This document shows, in pieces, positions 25,109 to 35,300 of a DNA stretch of 64,000 nt. The notes beneath the pieces are model-generated. The model did not search any database. It saw only the letters and a program-made list of their open reading frames with translations, and was not told where the DNA came from. Both the position numbers and the translations under genes were made by a program. The first letter of the stretch is position 1. The number at the start of each line of letters is the position of its first letter. Origin of the DNA: Lachnospiraceae bacterium (GTDB lineage Bacteria > Bacillota > Clostridia > Lachnospirales > Lachnospiraceae); the NCBI GenBank assembly GCA_014804795.1, contig JAAUZC010000007.1, forward strand, positions 1 through 64,000, written 5' to 3'.

Positions 25109-26740
25109 ATGGCAAAAAAGAAAGACAATTTTGTGATGCAGGCGGGGATTCTGGCGGTGGCCGGAATTATCGTCCGCATCATCGGTCTTTTGTACAATAA
25201 GCCGATGGTCGCTATCATCGGAGATGAGGGAAACGGATACTATGACAGCGCGTATGCCGCATACAGTATTGTGCTGCTTATATCTTCCTACAGCATACCA
25301 TCGGCGGTATCCAAGGTTATTGCGCAAAAGCTTGAATTAAAAGAATACCGGAATGCACACAGGATTTTCCGCTGTGCATTTATTTATGTGCTGGTAGTCG
25401 GTAGTATTGCCAGCTTATTTGTGTTTTTCGGAGCAGGACTTTTGGTGGAAATGGAAAGTGCCATTCTGCCGCTTCGGGTACTGGCACCGACTGTTTTTCT
25501 GAGCGGTATTTTAGGTGTATTCAGAGGCTATTTCCAGGCTCATAAAACGATGGCCCAGACCTCCATTTCCCAGATTCTGGAACAGCTTGCCAATGCGGGA
25601 GTCAGTATCGGGATGGCTTATGTGATGGTACAGGCGGTAACAGATAAGGATCTGTCCACACAGGCTTCCTACGGCGCAGCAGGCGGTACACTCGGCACCG
25701 GTGCAGGAGTGCTTGCAGGCCTCTTATTTATGCTCTGGATGTATGGTCTGAATCGGAAGATCATCATGAAAAGAGTGGCGCGCGATCCGCATCAGGAAGT
25801 GGATTCCTACGGAGAGATTTTTAAGACGATCCTGCTTGTGGTGACGCCGTTCATTTTGAGCACAGGGATTTACAATGTCAATAATTTTCTGGATAAAACG
25901 ATCTATCAGAAGATCATGATGCTGGTGATGGATTTGAAAGAATCGGTCGTGGCCACAGATCTGAGTGCTATCGCAAAAGGTACAAAAATCTCCAATATTC
26001 CGATCGCGCTTGCGTCAGCAATGGCGACAGCCCTGATTCCCAGTATCGCCAGTGATGCCGAACAGGGAAATAAAAAAAGTATACGCAAAAAAGTGGCTAA
26101 ATCCATGAAAGTGACAATGCTTATTTCTATTCCGGCGACGGTGGGGATAGCAGTGCTGGCAAAGCCTATTATGCGGGTGATTTTCAATCAGCCGGATACT
26201 CTTGATCTGTCATCAAAACTGCTTGCAGTCACTTCTTTCAGCATTATATTTTACGGGATATCCACATTGACGCAGGCTGTACTGCAATCCATCGGTAAAA
26301 TGATCACACCGATCGTCCATGCAGCAGTGGCGCTGGTGCTTCATGCGGCGGCGATGGCGGCGATGCTTTTGTATATGGATAACGAATACAGGATGTACTA
26401 TTATGTGGTGGCAACGGTATTATATTCGGTGATCGTCAGTATTCTAAACGGCCTTTCTTTAAAAAGATATCTGAAATATAAACAGGAAGTGGATAAGACA
26501 TTCCTTCGCCCGGCGTTTGCTTCCATGATCATGGGCGCGGTGGCTTTCGGGGCGTATCATGGTATCTATTATTTGCTGCCGATGAATCTTGTGGCATTAT
26601 GCATTGCAGTAGTCATAGCGGTATTTGTGTACTTTGTGCTTGTTATTGCGCTGCATGCGGTAACAGAGGACGAACTGCTGAGTATGCCGAAGGGGCATTT
26701 GATAGTGAAGGCGGGGAAAAAATTGAGGTTATTGAAATGA
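25109..26740 (+). CDS. SpoVB/MurJ-like polysaccharide flippase
   Basis: The 543-residue MOP/MATE-superfamily protein has about 14 membrane helices. The N-terminal block MQAGILAVAGIIVRIIGLLY and the EGNGYYDSAYAAYSIVL region are typical of the SpoVB/YtgP/MurJ group, which flips lipid-linked cell-wall precursors. The start is 4 bp after glgA, so they share a transcript, although no direct functional link is known. It could be a lipid II flippase or a sporulation-type paralog; the sequence alone does not separate these. Confidence 0.88.
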   Translation: MAKKKDNFVMQAGILAVAGIIVRIIGLLYNKPMVAIIGDEGNGYYDSAYAAYSIVLLISSYSIPSAVSKVIAQKLELKEYRNAHRIFRCAFIYVLVVGSIASLFVFFGAGLLVEMESAILPLRVLAPTVFLSGILGVFRGYFQAHKTMAQTSISQILEQLANAGVSIGMAYVMVQAVTDKDLSTQASYGAAGGTLGTGAGVLAGLLFMLWMYGLNRKIIMKRVARDPHQEVDSYGEIFKTILLVVTPFILSTGIYNVNNFLDKTIYQKIMMLVMDLKESVVATDLSAIAKGTKISNIPIALASAMATALIPSIASDAEQGNKKSIRKKVAKSMKVTMLISIPATVGIAVLAKPIMRVIFNQPDTLDLSSKLLAVTSFSIIFYGISTLTQAVLQSIGKMITPIVHAAVALVLHAAAMAAMLLYMDNEYRMYYYVVATVLYSVIVSILNGLSLKRYLKYKQEVDKTFLRPAFASMIMGAVAFGAYHGIYYLLPMNLVALCIAVVIAVFVYFVLVIALHAVTEDELLSMPKGHLIVKAGKKLRLLK

Positions 26741-26753
26741 AAAATTGTTTCCT

Positions 26754-28364
26754 CTAATAAACCACATACCAATATCCATAAGAAATGTTTTTCCACCCCT
26801 CAAAGCGGTCAATATCCGTAAAATATATCAGATAGACATTGTTGTTACTTAATTGTTCGAAATCAATTCCCATATAAATTGTCACATTTCCCTTTTGAAA
26901 ACTGGCAGGAGCCGGATGAATATCGCTATAAGTCACAGTTTCCAGATAGCTGTCCGCCGGTATTTCCAGAGAGAGCAGGACATTGGGATACTTCAAGGCG
27001 TCTTCTATTACAAGATTTCGTTTTTCTTCTTCGGCTATCCTGCAGGCAGTTCTGACTGCTTCATCCGTTCCATCCTGAAAATAGGCACTCACGAGTTCAC
27101 GGTAGGATGTAAAATATTCTCGTGTAAAATTACCAAACTGATATAAAAAAGTCAGCAAAATACAAAAACTCAGAATATATGCAGCGACAGTCGCATACTT
27201 TTGAGACACTTTTTGCAAAAATGATCCTAACAGGCGGACAGAAGCGATTACTCCAACAGCGCCTGCTATCATCAAAGGAATGTATGCGCAGTTTATCTGA
27301 GTCATGCTGACAGTGATCATGATACCAAGCAATCCGGCTCCGGCCAACTGAATGATCAGTAAAACGGAGGGGTCATATGATTTTGAAAAGAGACTCTTTA
27401 TAAATCGCCAAAATAGCATTGCAATGCCGATGACAATGAAACAGCGGCCCGGGTTGTAGAAAAAACCGTATGGCAAAATGATATCATAAGGACGTAAATT
27501 ATCCTGGTACAGAAACAGGTGGCACATGTTTTTGAAATTAGCCCAACAGTCCGACAGGGAATGTGCCAGCTCTCCGGAACGAAAATAAGTCATTTGATAA
27601 ACAGAAAAAATCCCTATTTTAAAGGAGGGAAGCATTCCCATATTGACAAACAGGAAACAGATTAAAGGAGCAGCGGCCAGAACAAGCAATATCAAAGAAC
27701 TGATTGTCCATACAGAAATCTTAATGCGGTGATGTATCAGGCAATACAGAATCTGCAGTCCCAACATGATTGGTACGATTGGCCAAATTGTAGCATAACA
27801 ATATAAAACTAATCCATAGCAGACGGCAGAGGCTGCCATCAATGGTTCAAAGTCCAGTCCATAGACAAAAAAGCACAGCCCGAGAATCAAAAAGCCCGGT
27901 GCGAGGTTAGATTCCAGACCCCAGCGCGACATCATGATGTGCCAGGGACAGATAGTAACCAGAAACATAGACCAATACGCTGTATTTCTGTCAAAAAGTT
28001 TTTTGGTCAGAAAATAAACGGCGATCAAAGTAGTCAGAGATAATAATACTTGAGGAAGGCGGATCACATAGGAATTAACATGTCCGTTGAACAGAGCAAT
28101 CCAAGGGAGCATAAGATAAGAATTCAATGCGTTTTGGCCGCCTCCCCAGGCCTCAAAATATACCGGATAGCTATAACCGGCAGAATCTATTCCGCAGTGA
28201 TAGAGCGAGAAAGCATTCCATGCACCATAAGCTTCATCCATTTGATAACCGGCCGGAACACTGCCGAAGAGATAAAGGCGTACAGCAGCGCCTGTCAGAA
28301 AAATCAGACAGGGTAAAATAAATTTATAGCTCGCTGTGAATGTTATATGCTTCCTGTTCATCAT
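26754..28364 (-). CDS. PMT/ArnT-type membrane glycosyltransferase
   Basis: The 536-residue protein has 10 or more membrane helices and an acidic outer loop early on containing PAGYQMDEAYGAWNAFSL, where the Asp-Glu fits the catalytic acidic pair of GT39/GT83-type enzymes using polyprenyl-phosphate sugars. MMSRWGLESNLAPGFLI is a second family-type block. The C-terminal ~100 residues form a soluble outer domain. Two decayed membrane-protein genes lie directly beside it, so it may be the surviving member of a surface-glycan locus. Sugar and acceptor are unknown. Confidence 0.8.
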   Translation of the reverse strand: MMNRKHITFTASYKFILPCLIFLTGAAVRLYLFGSVPAGYQMDEAYGAWNAFSLYHCGIDSAGYSYPVYFEAWGGGQNALNSYLMLPWIALFNGHVNSYVIRLPQVLLSLTTLIAVYFLTKKLFDRNTAYWSMFLVTICPWHIMMSRWGLESNLAPGFLILGLCFFVYGLDFEPLMAASAVCYGLVLYCYATIWPIVPIMLGLQILYCLIHHRIKISVWTISSLILLVLAAAPLICFLFVNMGMLPSFKIGIFSVYQMTYFRSGELAHSLSDCWANFKNMCHLFLYQDNLRPYDIILPYGFFYNPGRCFIVIGIAMLFWRFIKSLFSKSYDPSVLLIIQLAGAGLLGIMITVSMTQINCAYIPLMIAGAVGVIASVRLLGSFLQKVSQKYATVAAYILSFCILLTFLYQFGNFTREYFTSYRELVSAYFQDGTDEAVRTACRIAEEEKRNLVIEDALKYPNVLLSLEIPADSYLETVTYSDIHPAPASFQKGNVTIYMGIDFEQLSNNNVYLIYFTDIDRFEGWKNISYGYWYVVY

Positions 28365-28880
28365 TTCGTCCTTTCTGTCTTGCGGAGTTTATACTTTAAT
28401 ATTTTTCTGCGTGTTGTCCAGCGATGCACATACTCAGGGTGTACGGACATGAAGAGATTTTTTATGAAAATATGTTGCCGCACCTGATTTCCCGGAGCAG
28501 CCGCGCTGACGATGAATTCCGCGAGCATAGCCAGTGTTATGATTCCGAAACCACGGACTTTTATACTTTTTCGGAAGAACAGCCATACGGTTGCGAGAAC
28601 TAGAAGAATCAGACAGGGCAGCAGCGAGAGATAATTTCCGCCTGCCAGAAAAACGGCTGGCAGCAGAAGTACCGGCAGATGCCATTTATTTATACTGTCT
28701 GTATATTGGAGCAGAAGTCCCCCAAAAAACAGTGTTACAGCAAAATAGCCGGTGTAACACATGGAACCGTTATACCAGAAAAAAGTTGCCCCTGAGATGG
28801 AAACGTCTCAATACATAGCAGGCAGACAACCAGCATAGTCATCATAAAGGCGGCCAGAAATTTTTCTTTTTTTCAGTCAT
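28361..28880 (-). pseudogene. Decayed DUF6056-like membrane protein
   Basis: An intact-looking 3' frame (28361-28762) contains MCYTGYFAVTLFFGGLLLQY and the block SAAAPGNQVRQ, which I associate with DUF6056 proteins. Upstream the sequence continues in other frames: a start at 28878-28880 (MTEKKK), a shift at an A-run to FLAAFMMTMLVVCLLCIET, then another shift to ISGATFFWYNGS leading into MCYT. Family members are much longer (about 450 residues or more). The gene therefore has at least two frameshifts and probably a deletion. It is directly beside the glycosyltransferase gene. Confidence 0.65.
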
Positions 28881-28919
28881 ATCGCATATTCCTCTTGGAT
28901 TGTTTCTTCTTAGGAATCA

Positions 28920-29464
28920 ATGTTCATTTTGTTCTTATTTTCAGTGAAATATTGTATTTTCAGATTAGCATGGGCATTTGTGTTTGTCAATTATGTGTGC
29001 GGTTTTCTGTTTGCTTTTTTGGCGTTTCTTGTTATACTTATGTTGACGGAAGAACTATATTCCAATGGGAAGATTTACAGCAGCATCGTTCCTGCTTGTA
29101 CCAATGCTTGCCATGAGCAGGTTGCAAGAGTATATAATGACTATGGGAAAGAAGTATTTTCAGCAGACGAACTGTCTTTTATATATGCAGATATTTCGGA
29201 AACGGATTTGCTGAATTATAACCCTTTTCTGGTTGATAATATTAAAAACTATTTTCTGGATAATACATATCAGGCTTGGTATCCGGGGACATCTGTTATT
29301 AAGAATCCGGGGAGTATTCAAACATATTATTATCAAAAAATACCCGGGCTACGTTTGCTGTTCTCGATGGGACTATGCTTTGGGTAGTCATATTTACTTT
29401 GGGTTATGCTTTTCCTGTGTGTATTGGATTTTGTATGGAGAAGTCAGAACATTCGTTAGAATAA
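28920..29464 (+). pseudogene. Decayed membrane-protein fragment (DUF6020-like?)
   Basis: The first frame gives two hydrophobic segments, then a soluble part with FSADELSFIYADIS and YNPFLVDNIKNYFLDNTY, ending early after IPGLRLLFSMGLCFG. The third frame continues sensibly from FAVLDGTMLWVVIFTLGYAF to a stop at 29462-29464, so a frameshift near 29350 is likely. The 'YNPFLVDNIK' block recalls polytopic surface-glycan proteins of the DUF6020 type, with low certainty. No good start or SD is seen, so the N-terminal part is probably missing. Confidence 0.5.
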
Positions 29465-29560
29465 GGTTATATGCATGTGATTTTACCTGTATTTGGGATA
29501 AATATCATCAATCAGCGGCATCATAAATATATCTGAATTGAGTGAACGGAGAATAGAACA

Positions 29561-30091
29561 ATGCATGATAAAGGAAACAGAGACCGGGAAAAATTCTGGG
29601 AAACTTTTATTTCGCTCCGGGAGAATCCTATTGTTAAGGAGTTAAAAAAATATCCGAATCATAATATATCCAATCTGTTTGACCACAGTTCCAGAGTGGC
29701 GGTCTGCGCGTATGATCTGTCCCGCAGACTGCATATAAACGTAGATGGCATAAGCCTTGCAAAGGGCGCTATGCTGCATGACTTTTATTTCTACCAGGCG
29801 AGGGGAAATAAAGACATCGGAACAAAGGCACATTGGTTGGGGCATCCTGCTACAGCACTGAAAAATGCGGAACATGAGTTTCAGTTGACAGATTTGGAAA
29901 AGAACATTATTACAAGCCATATGTGGCCATTAAACTTTTTACACTTTCCAAGATCCAGAGAAGCGGTTTTGGTCTGTCTCGCAGATAAAATCTGTGCCTT
30001 CGGCGAACTTGTTTTAAAGAGAAATTATGTGAGAAATGCAGAAAGATATGAGAAGGAAAAAAAGAAAGTGCAGAGTTTTCAAAAACTCTAA
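29561..30091 (+). CDS. HD-domain hydrolase family protein
   Basis: The 176-residue protein has an HD phosphohydrolase fold: FDHSSRVAVCAYDLSRRL (first His), KGAMLHDFYFYQ (HD pair), then HWLGHPATALKNAE and IITSHMWPLNF (further metal His), and CLADKICAFGEL with the last Asp. Such proteins hydrolyse phosphate esters of nucleotides or related molecules. The substrate is not known for this clostridial branch. It stands alone after the decayed glycan genes and is closed by a terminator before plsX. Confidence 0.82.
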   Translation: MHDKGNRDREKFWETFISLRENPIVKELKKYPNHNISNLFDHSSRVAVCAYDLSRRLHINVDGISLAKGAMLHDFYFYQARGNKDIGTKAHWLGHPATALKNAEHEFQLTDLEKNIITSHMWPLNFLHFPRSREAVLVCLADKICAFGELVLKRNYVRNAERYEKEKKKVQSFQKL

Positions 30092-30116
30092 AGCATTTCT
30101 TGCTTTTTTTTGGTAT
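30078..30116 (+). terminator. Terminator between the HD gene and plsX
   Basis: A stem AGAGTTTT/AAAACTCT overlaps the stop codon of the HD gene. It is followed by AAGC-ATTTCTT-GC and eight T. Confidence 0.6.
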
Positions 30117-30170
30117 TTTTAGTATCATATAGGGATAGCAAACAGTAACAAATCATACTAAGGAGCGGAT

Positions 30171-31196
30171 ATGTCGGAATATATTAAAGTTGCAATAGAT
30201 GCCATGGGCGGTGACAATGCACCGGAAGAGATCGTCAAAGGAGCCGTCGCTGCAATTAATGAAAACAAACGGGTAAAAATATATCTGGTAGGCAAAGAGG
30301 ATGCCGTAAACGCGGAACTGGCAAAATATACTTATGCGAAAGAGCAGGTGGAAGTAGTACATGCATCTGAGGTCATTGAGATGGCAGAACCGCCGGTTAT
30401 GGCAATCCGCAAAAAAAAGGATTCTTCTCTTGTAAAAGCGATGACAATGGTGAAAGAAGGAACCTGTGACGCTGTTCTGTCTGCGGGAAGTACCGGGGCG
30501 ACCTTAGTCGGCGGGCAGCTTATTGTAGGAAGATTAAAAGGCATTGAGAGGCCGCCGCTTGCTCCCATGATCCCCACGGATAATGGCGCTTCGCTTTTGA
30601 TCGACTGCGGCGCCAATGTGGATGCAAGACCCTCCATGCTGGTACAGTTTGCCAAGATGGGCTCTATCTATATGGAGAATGTCTGCGGCATTAAAAATCC
30701 GAAAGTAGGTATTGTCAATATCGGTGCGGAGGAGGAAAAAGGAAATGCATTGGTAAAAGAAACATTTCCACTGCTCAAAAACTGTCCTGATATCAACTTT
30801 GTCGGCAGCATTGAGGCGAGAGACATTCCGAGCGGAAAAGCAGATGTGATCGTCTGTGAGGCCTTTGTGGGAAATGTGGTGTTGAAAATGTATGAAGGCG
30901 TTGCCAATTCCCTGTTAAAGAAAGTGAAAAAAAGCCTGCTCGGGAGCCTCCGGACAAAGATCGGTGCACTTTTGATCAAACCGGCATTAAAAGAATTGTT
31001 AAAAGAGTTCGAACTGGAGGAGTACGGCGGAGCGCCTCTTTTAGGGCTTAAAGGCCTTGTGGTAAAAACCCACGGCAGTGCAAAAGCCGGGGAAGTGAAA
31101 AATTCCGTACTGCAGTGTGTGACTTTTAAGGAACAGAAGATCAACGAGCAGATTCAGGCAAAGCTCTGTGTGAAGGATGAGACAGAATTGGCATAG
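30171..31196 (+). CDS. plsX: Phosphate acyltransferase PlsX
   Basis: The 341-residue enzyme converts acyl-ACP to acyl-phosphate, the donor for the first acylation of glycerol-3-phosphate in phospholipid synthesis. The N-terminus VAIDAMGGDNAPEEIVKGA and the blocks CDAVLSAGSTGATLVGG and DCGANVDARP are family hallmarks. AAGGAGCGGAT precedes the ATG. acpP follows 37 bp later, supplying the acyl carrier, the usual Firmicute arrangement plsX-acpP-rnc-smc-ftsY. fapR is not seen upstream. Confidence 0.97.
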   Translation: MSEYIKVAIDAMGGDNAPEEIVKGAVAAINENKRVKIYLVGKEDAVNAELAKYTYAKEQVEVVHASEVIEMAEPPVMAIRKKKDSSLVKAMTMVKEGTCDAVLSAGSTGATLVGGQLIVGRLKGIERPPLAPMIPTDNGASLLIDCGANVDARPSMLVQFAKMGSIYMENVCGIKNPKVGIVNIGAEEEKGNALVKETFPLLKNCPDINFVGSIEARDIPSGKADVIVCEAFVGNVVLKMYEGVANSLLKKVKKSLLGSLRTKIGALLIKPALKELLKEFELEEYGGAPLLGLKGLVVKTHGSAKAGEVKNSVLQCVTFKEQKINEQIQAKLCVKDETELA

Positions 31197-31233
31197 TGAA
31201 AAGTCCTTTTCTGTAGGATACGAGGGGTGAAGA

Positions 31234-31461
31234 ATGGAATTTGAAAAAGTGTGTATAAGTATCGCCGAGGTTTTAAATGTGGATCCTGCAGAGATTAGGC
31301 CGGACACTACTTTTTTGGAAGATCTGGGAGCAGATTCTCTTGATATTTATCAGATCATCATGAAAATAGAAGAAGAGTTTGAAATCAGGATCAATGAAAA
31401 AGATGTGGAAAATATAAAGACAGTAGCGGAGGCCGTGAAACTGATTGAAGACAGACGGTAA
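31234..31461 (+). CDS. acpP: Acyl carrier protein
   Basis: The 75-residue acidic helical protein has the phosphopantetheine attachment serine in LEDLGADSLDIYQ (Ser about residue 36). It carries acyl chains during fatty-acid synthesis and feeds PlsX, encoded just upstream. The sequence has DSLDIYQ instead of the commoner DSLDxVE, a small variation at the recognition helix. The SD is GAGGGGTG. Confidence 0.93.
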   Translation: MEFEKVCISIAEVLNVDPAEIRPDTTFLEDLGADSLDIYQIIMKIEEEFEIRINEKDVENIKTVAEAVKLIEDRR

Positions 31462-31462
31462 A

Positions 31463-31531
31463 AAGCAACAACTGCACGCTTTGCGAGCAGTTTTATGCCG
31501 GCAACAACCGCACGCTTCGCGGAGGCTGCTT
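31463..31531 (-). repeat. Dispersed repeat, copy 2 (two units)
   Basis: Two tandem units, AACTGCACGCTTTGCGAGC and AACCGCACGCTTCGCGGAG, match the reverse complement of 56499-56561 along about 65 bp, including the spacing between units. It lies in the gap between acpP and rnc. Confidence 0.55.
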
Positions 31532-31537
31532 ATTGTA

Positions 31538-31567
31538 ACAGAAAGCCCTTATCAGAGGGCTTTCTGT
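31538..31567 (+). terminator. Strong hairpin between acpP and rnc
   Basis: ACAGAAAGCCCT and AGGGCTTTCTGT form a perfect 12-bp stem with a 6-base loop. No T-run follows, so it may attenuate or stabilise the acpP 3' end instead of fully terminating. Confidence 0.55.
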
Positions 31568-31608
31568 ATGGCTATGGCAGGAAGTATAAAGATAAGGAAA
31601 GAGGGCAG

Positions 31609-32310
31609 ATGATGGGAGAAAATGCCGAAGTATATTCCATAGAGAAGCTGGAAGCGCAGATCGGGTATGTTTTCAAGAATAAAAATCTGGTCAGGCAGGC
31701 GTTGACGCACAGTTCTTATGCCAATGAAAGAAAGATCAATAAAATAAAAAATTATGAGCGGCTTGAGTTTTTGGGCGACGCGGTATTGGAACTGACATCC
31801 AGTGAGTTTTTATATGGAAAACATGAGGACATGCCGGAGGGAATGCTCAGCCGGACAAGAGCCTCCATGGTCTGTGAGCCGACTCTTGCCGCCCGCGCCA
31901 GAGATATAGAACTGGACAAGTACATTTATCTCGGTAAAGGGGAGGAGATGACCGGCGGACGGAAAAGAGACTCCATCATTTCCGATGTGATGGAGGCGGT
32001 GATTGGCGCCGTTTATCTGGACGGCGGTTTTGATGAGGCAAAAAAATTTATCTATCGTTTTGTTTTGGCAGATAAAGAGGATCAGGCTTATTTTTATGAT
32101 GCAAAGTCTGTCTTGCAGGAGGAAGTGCAAAAAAACGGCGGCGATGTTCATTATGTACTGACCGGAGAATGCGGACCGGAGCATGACAAAATATTTTCTG
32201 TGGAAGTGTATCAGGGGGAAAAGCTTCTCGGCAAAGGCAGCGGCCACAGGAAAAAAGAGGCGGAGCAGCAGGCGGCCTGTGAGGCCCTTTTATTGTTACA
32301 AAAGAAGTAA
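31609..32310 (+). CDS. rnc: Ribonuclease III
   Basis: The 233-residue double-strand-specific endonuclease has the catalytic domain (about 8-155) with the signature ERLEFLGDAVLEL and the second acidic site SDVMEAVIGAVYLDGG, then a dsRNA-binding domain (about 160-230, GKGSGHRKKEAEQQAACEAL in its last helix). It matures rRNA and other structured RNAs. The ATG at 31609 is preferred; the open frame extends upstream only into the repeat/hairpin region. smc begins 16 bp downstream. Confidence 0.96.
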   Translation: MMGENAEVYSIEKLEAQIGYVFKNKNLVRQALTHSSYANERKINKIKNYERLEFLGDAVLELTSSEFLYGKHEDMPEGMLSRTRASMVCEPTLAARARDIELDKYIYLGKGEEMTGGRKRDSIISDVMEAVIGAVYLDGGFDEAKKFIYRFVLADKEDQAYFYDAKSVLQEEVQKNGGDVHYVLTGECGPEHDKIFSVEVYQGEKLLGKGSGHRKKEAEQQAACEALLLLQKK

Positions 32311-32326
32311 AGCAGGAGATTTATCT

Positions 32327-35300
32327 ATGTATTTAAAAAGCATTGAGGTACAGGGATTCAAGTCCTTTGCCAATAAGATAACATTCAAATTTCATAACGG
32401 CATTACCGGCATTGTAGGGCCTAACGGTTCCGGGAAAAGCAATGTGGCGGATGCCGTGCGCTGGGTGCTTGGTGAACAGAAAGTAAAGCAGCTTCGCGGT
32501 GCATCCATGCAGGATGTTATTTTTTCCGGAACAGAGATGAGAAAGCCGCTCGGGTATGCTTATGTGGCGATCACGCTGGACAATAAGGATCATCAGCTTG
32601 CGATTGATTTTGAGGAAGTGACTGTGGCAAGGAGACTTTACCGTTCCGGTGAAAGCGAGTATATGATCAACAACAGCCCATGCCGTTTGAAGGACGTGTA
32701 TGAGCTTTTTTACGATACCGGTATCGGAAAAGAAGGCTACTCCATTATCGGGCAGGGACAGATCGATAAGATATTAAGCGGTAAGCCCGAGGAGAGGAGA
32801 GAACTTTTTGATGAAGCGGCGGGTATCGTAAAGTTTAAAAGACGGAAAGCCGCCTCGGTGAAAAAGCTGGAAAATGAACAGCAGAATCTCCTGCGTGTGA
32901 GTGATATTTTAGCGGAACTGGAAAAACAGGCAGGGCCGCTTGAAAAACAGGCCGAAAAAGCCAGAGTTTATCTGAAAAAACGCGAGGAACTGAAAACACT
33001 GGATGTGAATATGTTCCTGTTAGACAACAGGCAGATCAATGAACAGCTTGTGAAAGTGGAGGAAAATTACAAAACAGCGAGCCGTGATCTTGCGCAGACA
33101 ACGGAAAAGTATGAGCATATAAAGGTTGAGTATGAAGAGATTGAACAGGAAGTGGAGCATCTCAGTGAAGAAATTGAAAAAGCCCATGCAGAATTGACCG
33201 ATACTTCTGCAATCCGCGGCAAACTGGAGGGTGAGATCGGTATTTTAAAAGAACAGATCCATTCCGTGGAGGGAAATAAGGAGCATTTGTTAAACAGGCT
33301 TGCAGCAGTGCAGGCAGATATCGCAGAAAAGTCTTCCGATAAGTCCGGCATTATGACGCAGAAAGCTTCCATTGACGGACAGGTGGCAAAGATAGAGAAA
33401 GCGAGAGATGAGGCAAGAGAGCGTCTGGAAGAAGTGCAGACCGGTATGGAACGGCTCAACACCGGGATAGAGAACGCGAAAAACGTTATTATGCAGGCGT
33501 TAAATGACAGAGCTACGACCAAATCCCGGATGGAACGTTTTGACACGATGTTAGAGCAGGCACAGATTCGAAAAGCCGAGCTGACCAGCAGATTAGTGCG
33601 CGTAAAATCCGATGAAGCGGAAGCTGATAAACTTGTGGCGGATCTGGAAGAAGAGTTTGATAAAACGAACCGGAAAGTAACAGAGTTAAATGAAAAGCAG
33701 GCAGCGGCAGAAAACAGACTTGCGGAGATTAAGAGGACCCTCACAGAAGATAACAGGCTGCTTGAGGAGACAAAAGAGAAGTACCATCGCGAGAAATCAA
33801 AACTGGATGCGTTAAATAACCTGACAGAGCGTTATGAAGGCTATGGAAACTCTGTCAAAATGGTGATGGAACAGAAAAAATCCGAAAAAGGAATTGTGGG
33901 CGTCGTTGCGGATATCATTAAAGTAGAGCAAAAATATGAGACTGCGATTGAGACGGCTCTCGGCGGCAATATCCAAAATATTGTAACAGAAGAAGAAGAG
34001 ACGGCAAAGCGCATGATCGCGTTTTTAAAGCAGCATAAATACGGCAGGGCAACCTTTTTGCCGCTGACAAGCATTAAACATCCTCAGGAATTTAAAACGC
34101 CGGAAGTGCTTAAAGAAGTCGGCGTGATCGGCATGGCCGATGAACTGGTGCAGATTGATAAAAAGTATCAGAATGTGGCGAAAGCGATGTTGGGGCGTAT
34201 CGTGATTGTTGACAATGTGAATCACGCACTGGCGATCGCAAAAAAATATTCTTATGGCATTCGTATGGTGACATTAGAAGGGGAACTTCTGGTGCCGGGC
34301 GGCGCTATTTCCGGCGGGGCATTTAAGAATAACAGCAATCTGCTCGGAAGGCGGCGGGAACTTGATCTATTGGAAAAGAAAGTAAAAGAGTTGTCTGAGA
34401 AGACGCAGGAGCTGGAACAGAAAATCCAGAATATCAGGGAGGAACGGAATAAGCTTCGCGTGCAGTCGGAAACGCTGCGTCTGACGCTGCAGAATGCGTT
34501 TATTGAGCAGAATACGATTCGTCTGAATCTGGAAGCGGCTAAAGAGAAAAAGGAAGAGACGGCTCATGGTTTTGGCGATTTAAAGACAGAAGAGACAGAA
34601 ATTGAGAAAAAATTCAAAGAGATCGCTGCGGGAAAAGAGGAAATCAGGGAAGAACTGGAGCGTTCTGAGAAGTTGGAGCGGGAAGAGAACGAAAAGATCA
34701 GGGAATATCAGAAGAAACTGGAAGAACTGCGTACTTTGGAGAGCGATTATGCGGCAAAAGCTTCCGGGTGGGATGTGGAAGTCGAGAAGATGCTTCAGAA
34801 ACAGGAATTCGGTCAGCAGAATGTAGACAGAATTGATGCGGAACTTAAGCGCCATGAAATGGAAAAACAGGAAATTGAGGAGAACATGGCAGCAGGTGTT
34901 GAAGAAGTACAGCGCAAGAAGCATAATATTGAGGAGATTCTGTTGACGATAGAAGCTTCCCATAAGGCCCAGAGCGATGCGGAGAAACGGCTTCAGGAAA
35001 GCACAGAGCGGAAAGAAAAACTATCCGAAAAACAGAAAACATTTTTTAACAGAAGAGAAGAGCTTTCCGGGCAGATGACAGGACTGGATAAAGAGGTATA
35101 CCGTCTGAATGCTCAAAAGGAGAAGTTGGAAGAATCAATTGAGTTTCAGATCAACTACATGTGGAACGAGTATGAGATCACGCTCCGCGACGCGGCTTCC
35201 CTGCGGAAAGAAGAACTGACCGATTTGGCGGAAATGAAGCGGGATATTGCTTCCCTGAAAGATCAGATTAAAAAATTGGGCGATGTCAATGTCAATGCCA

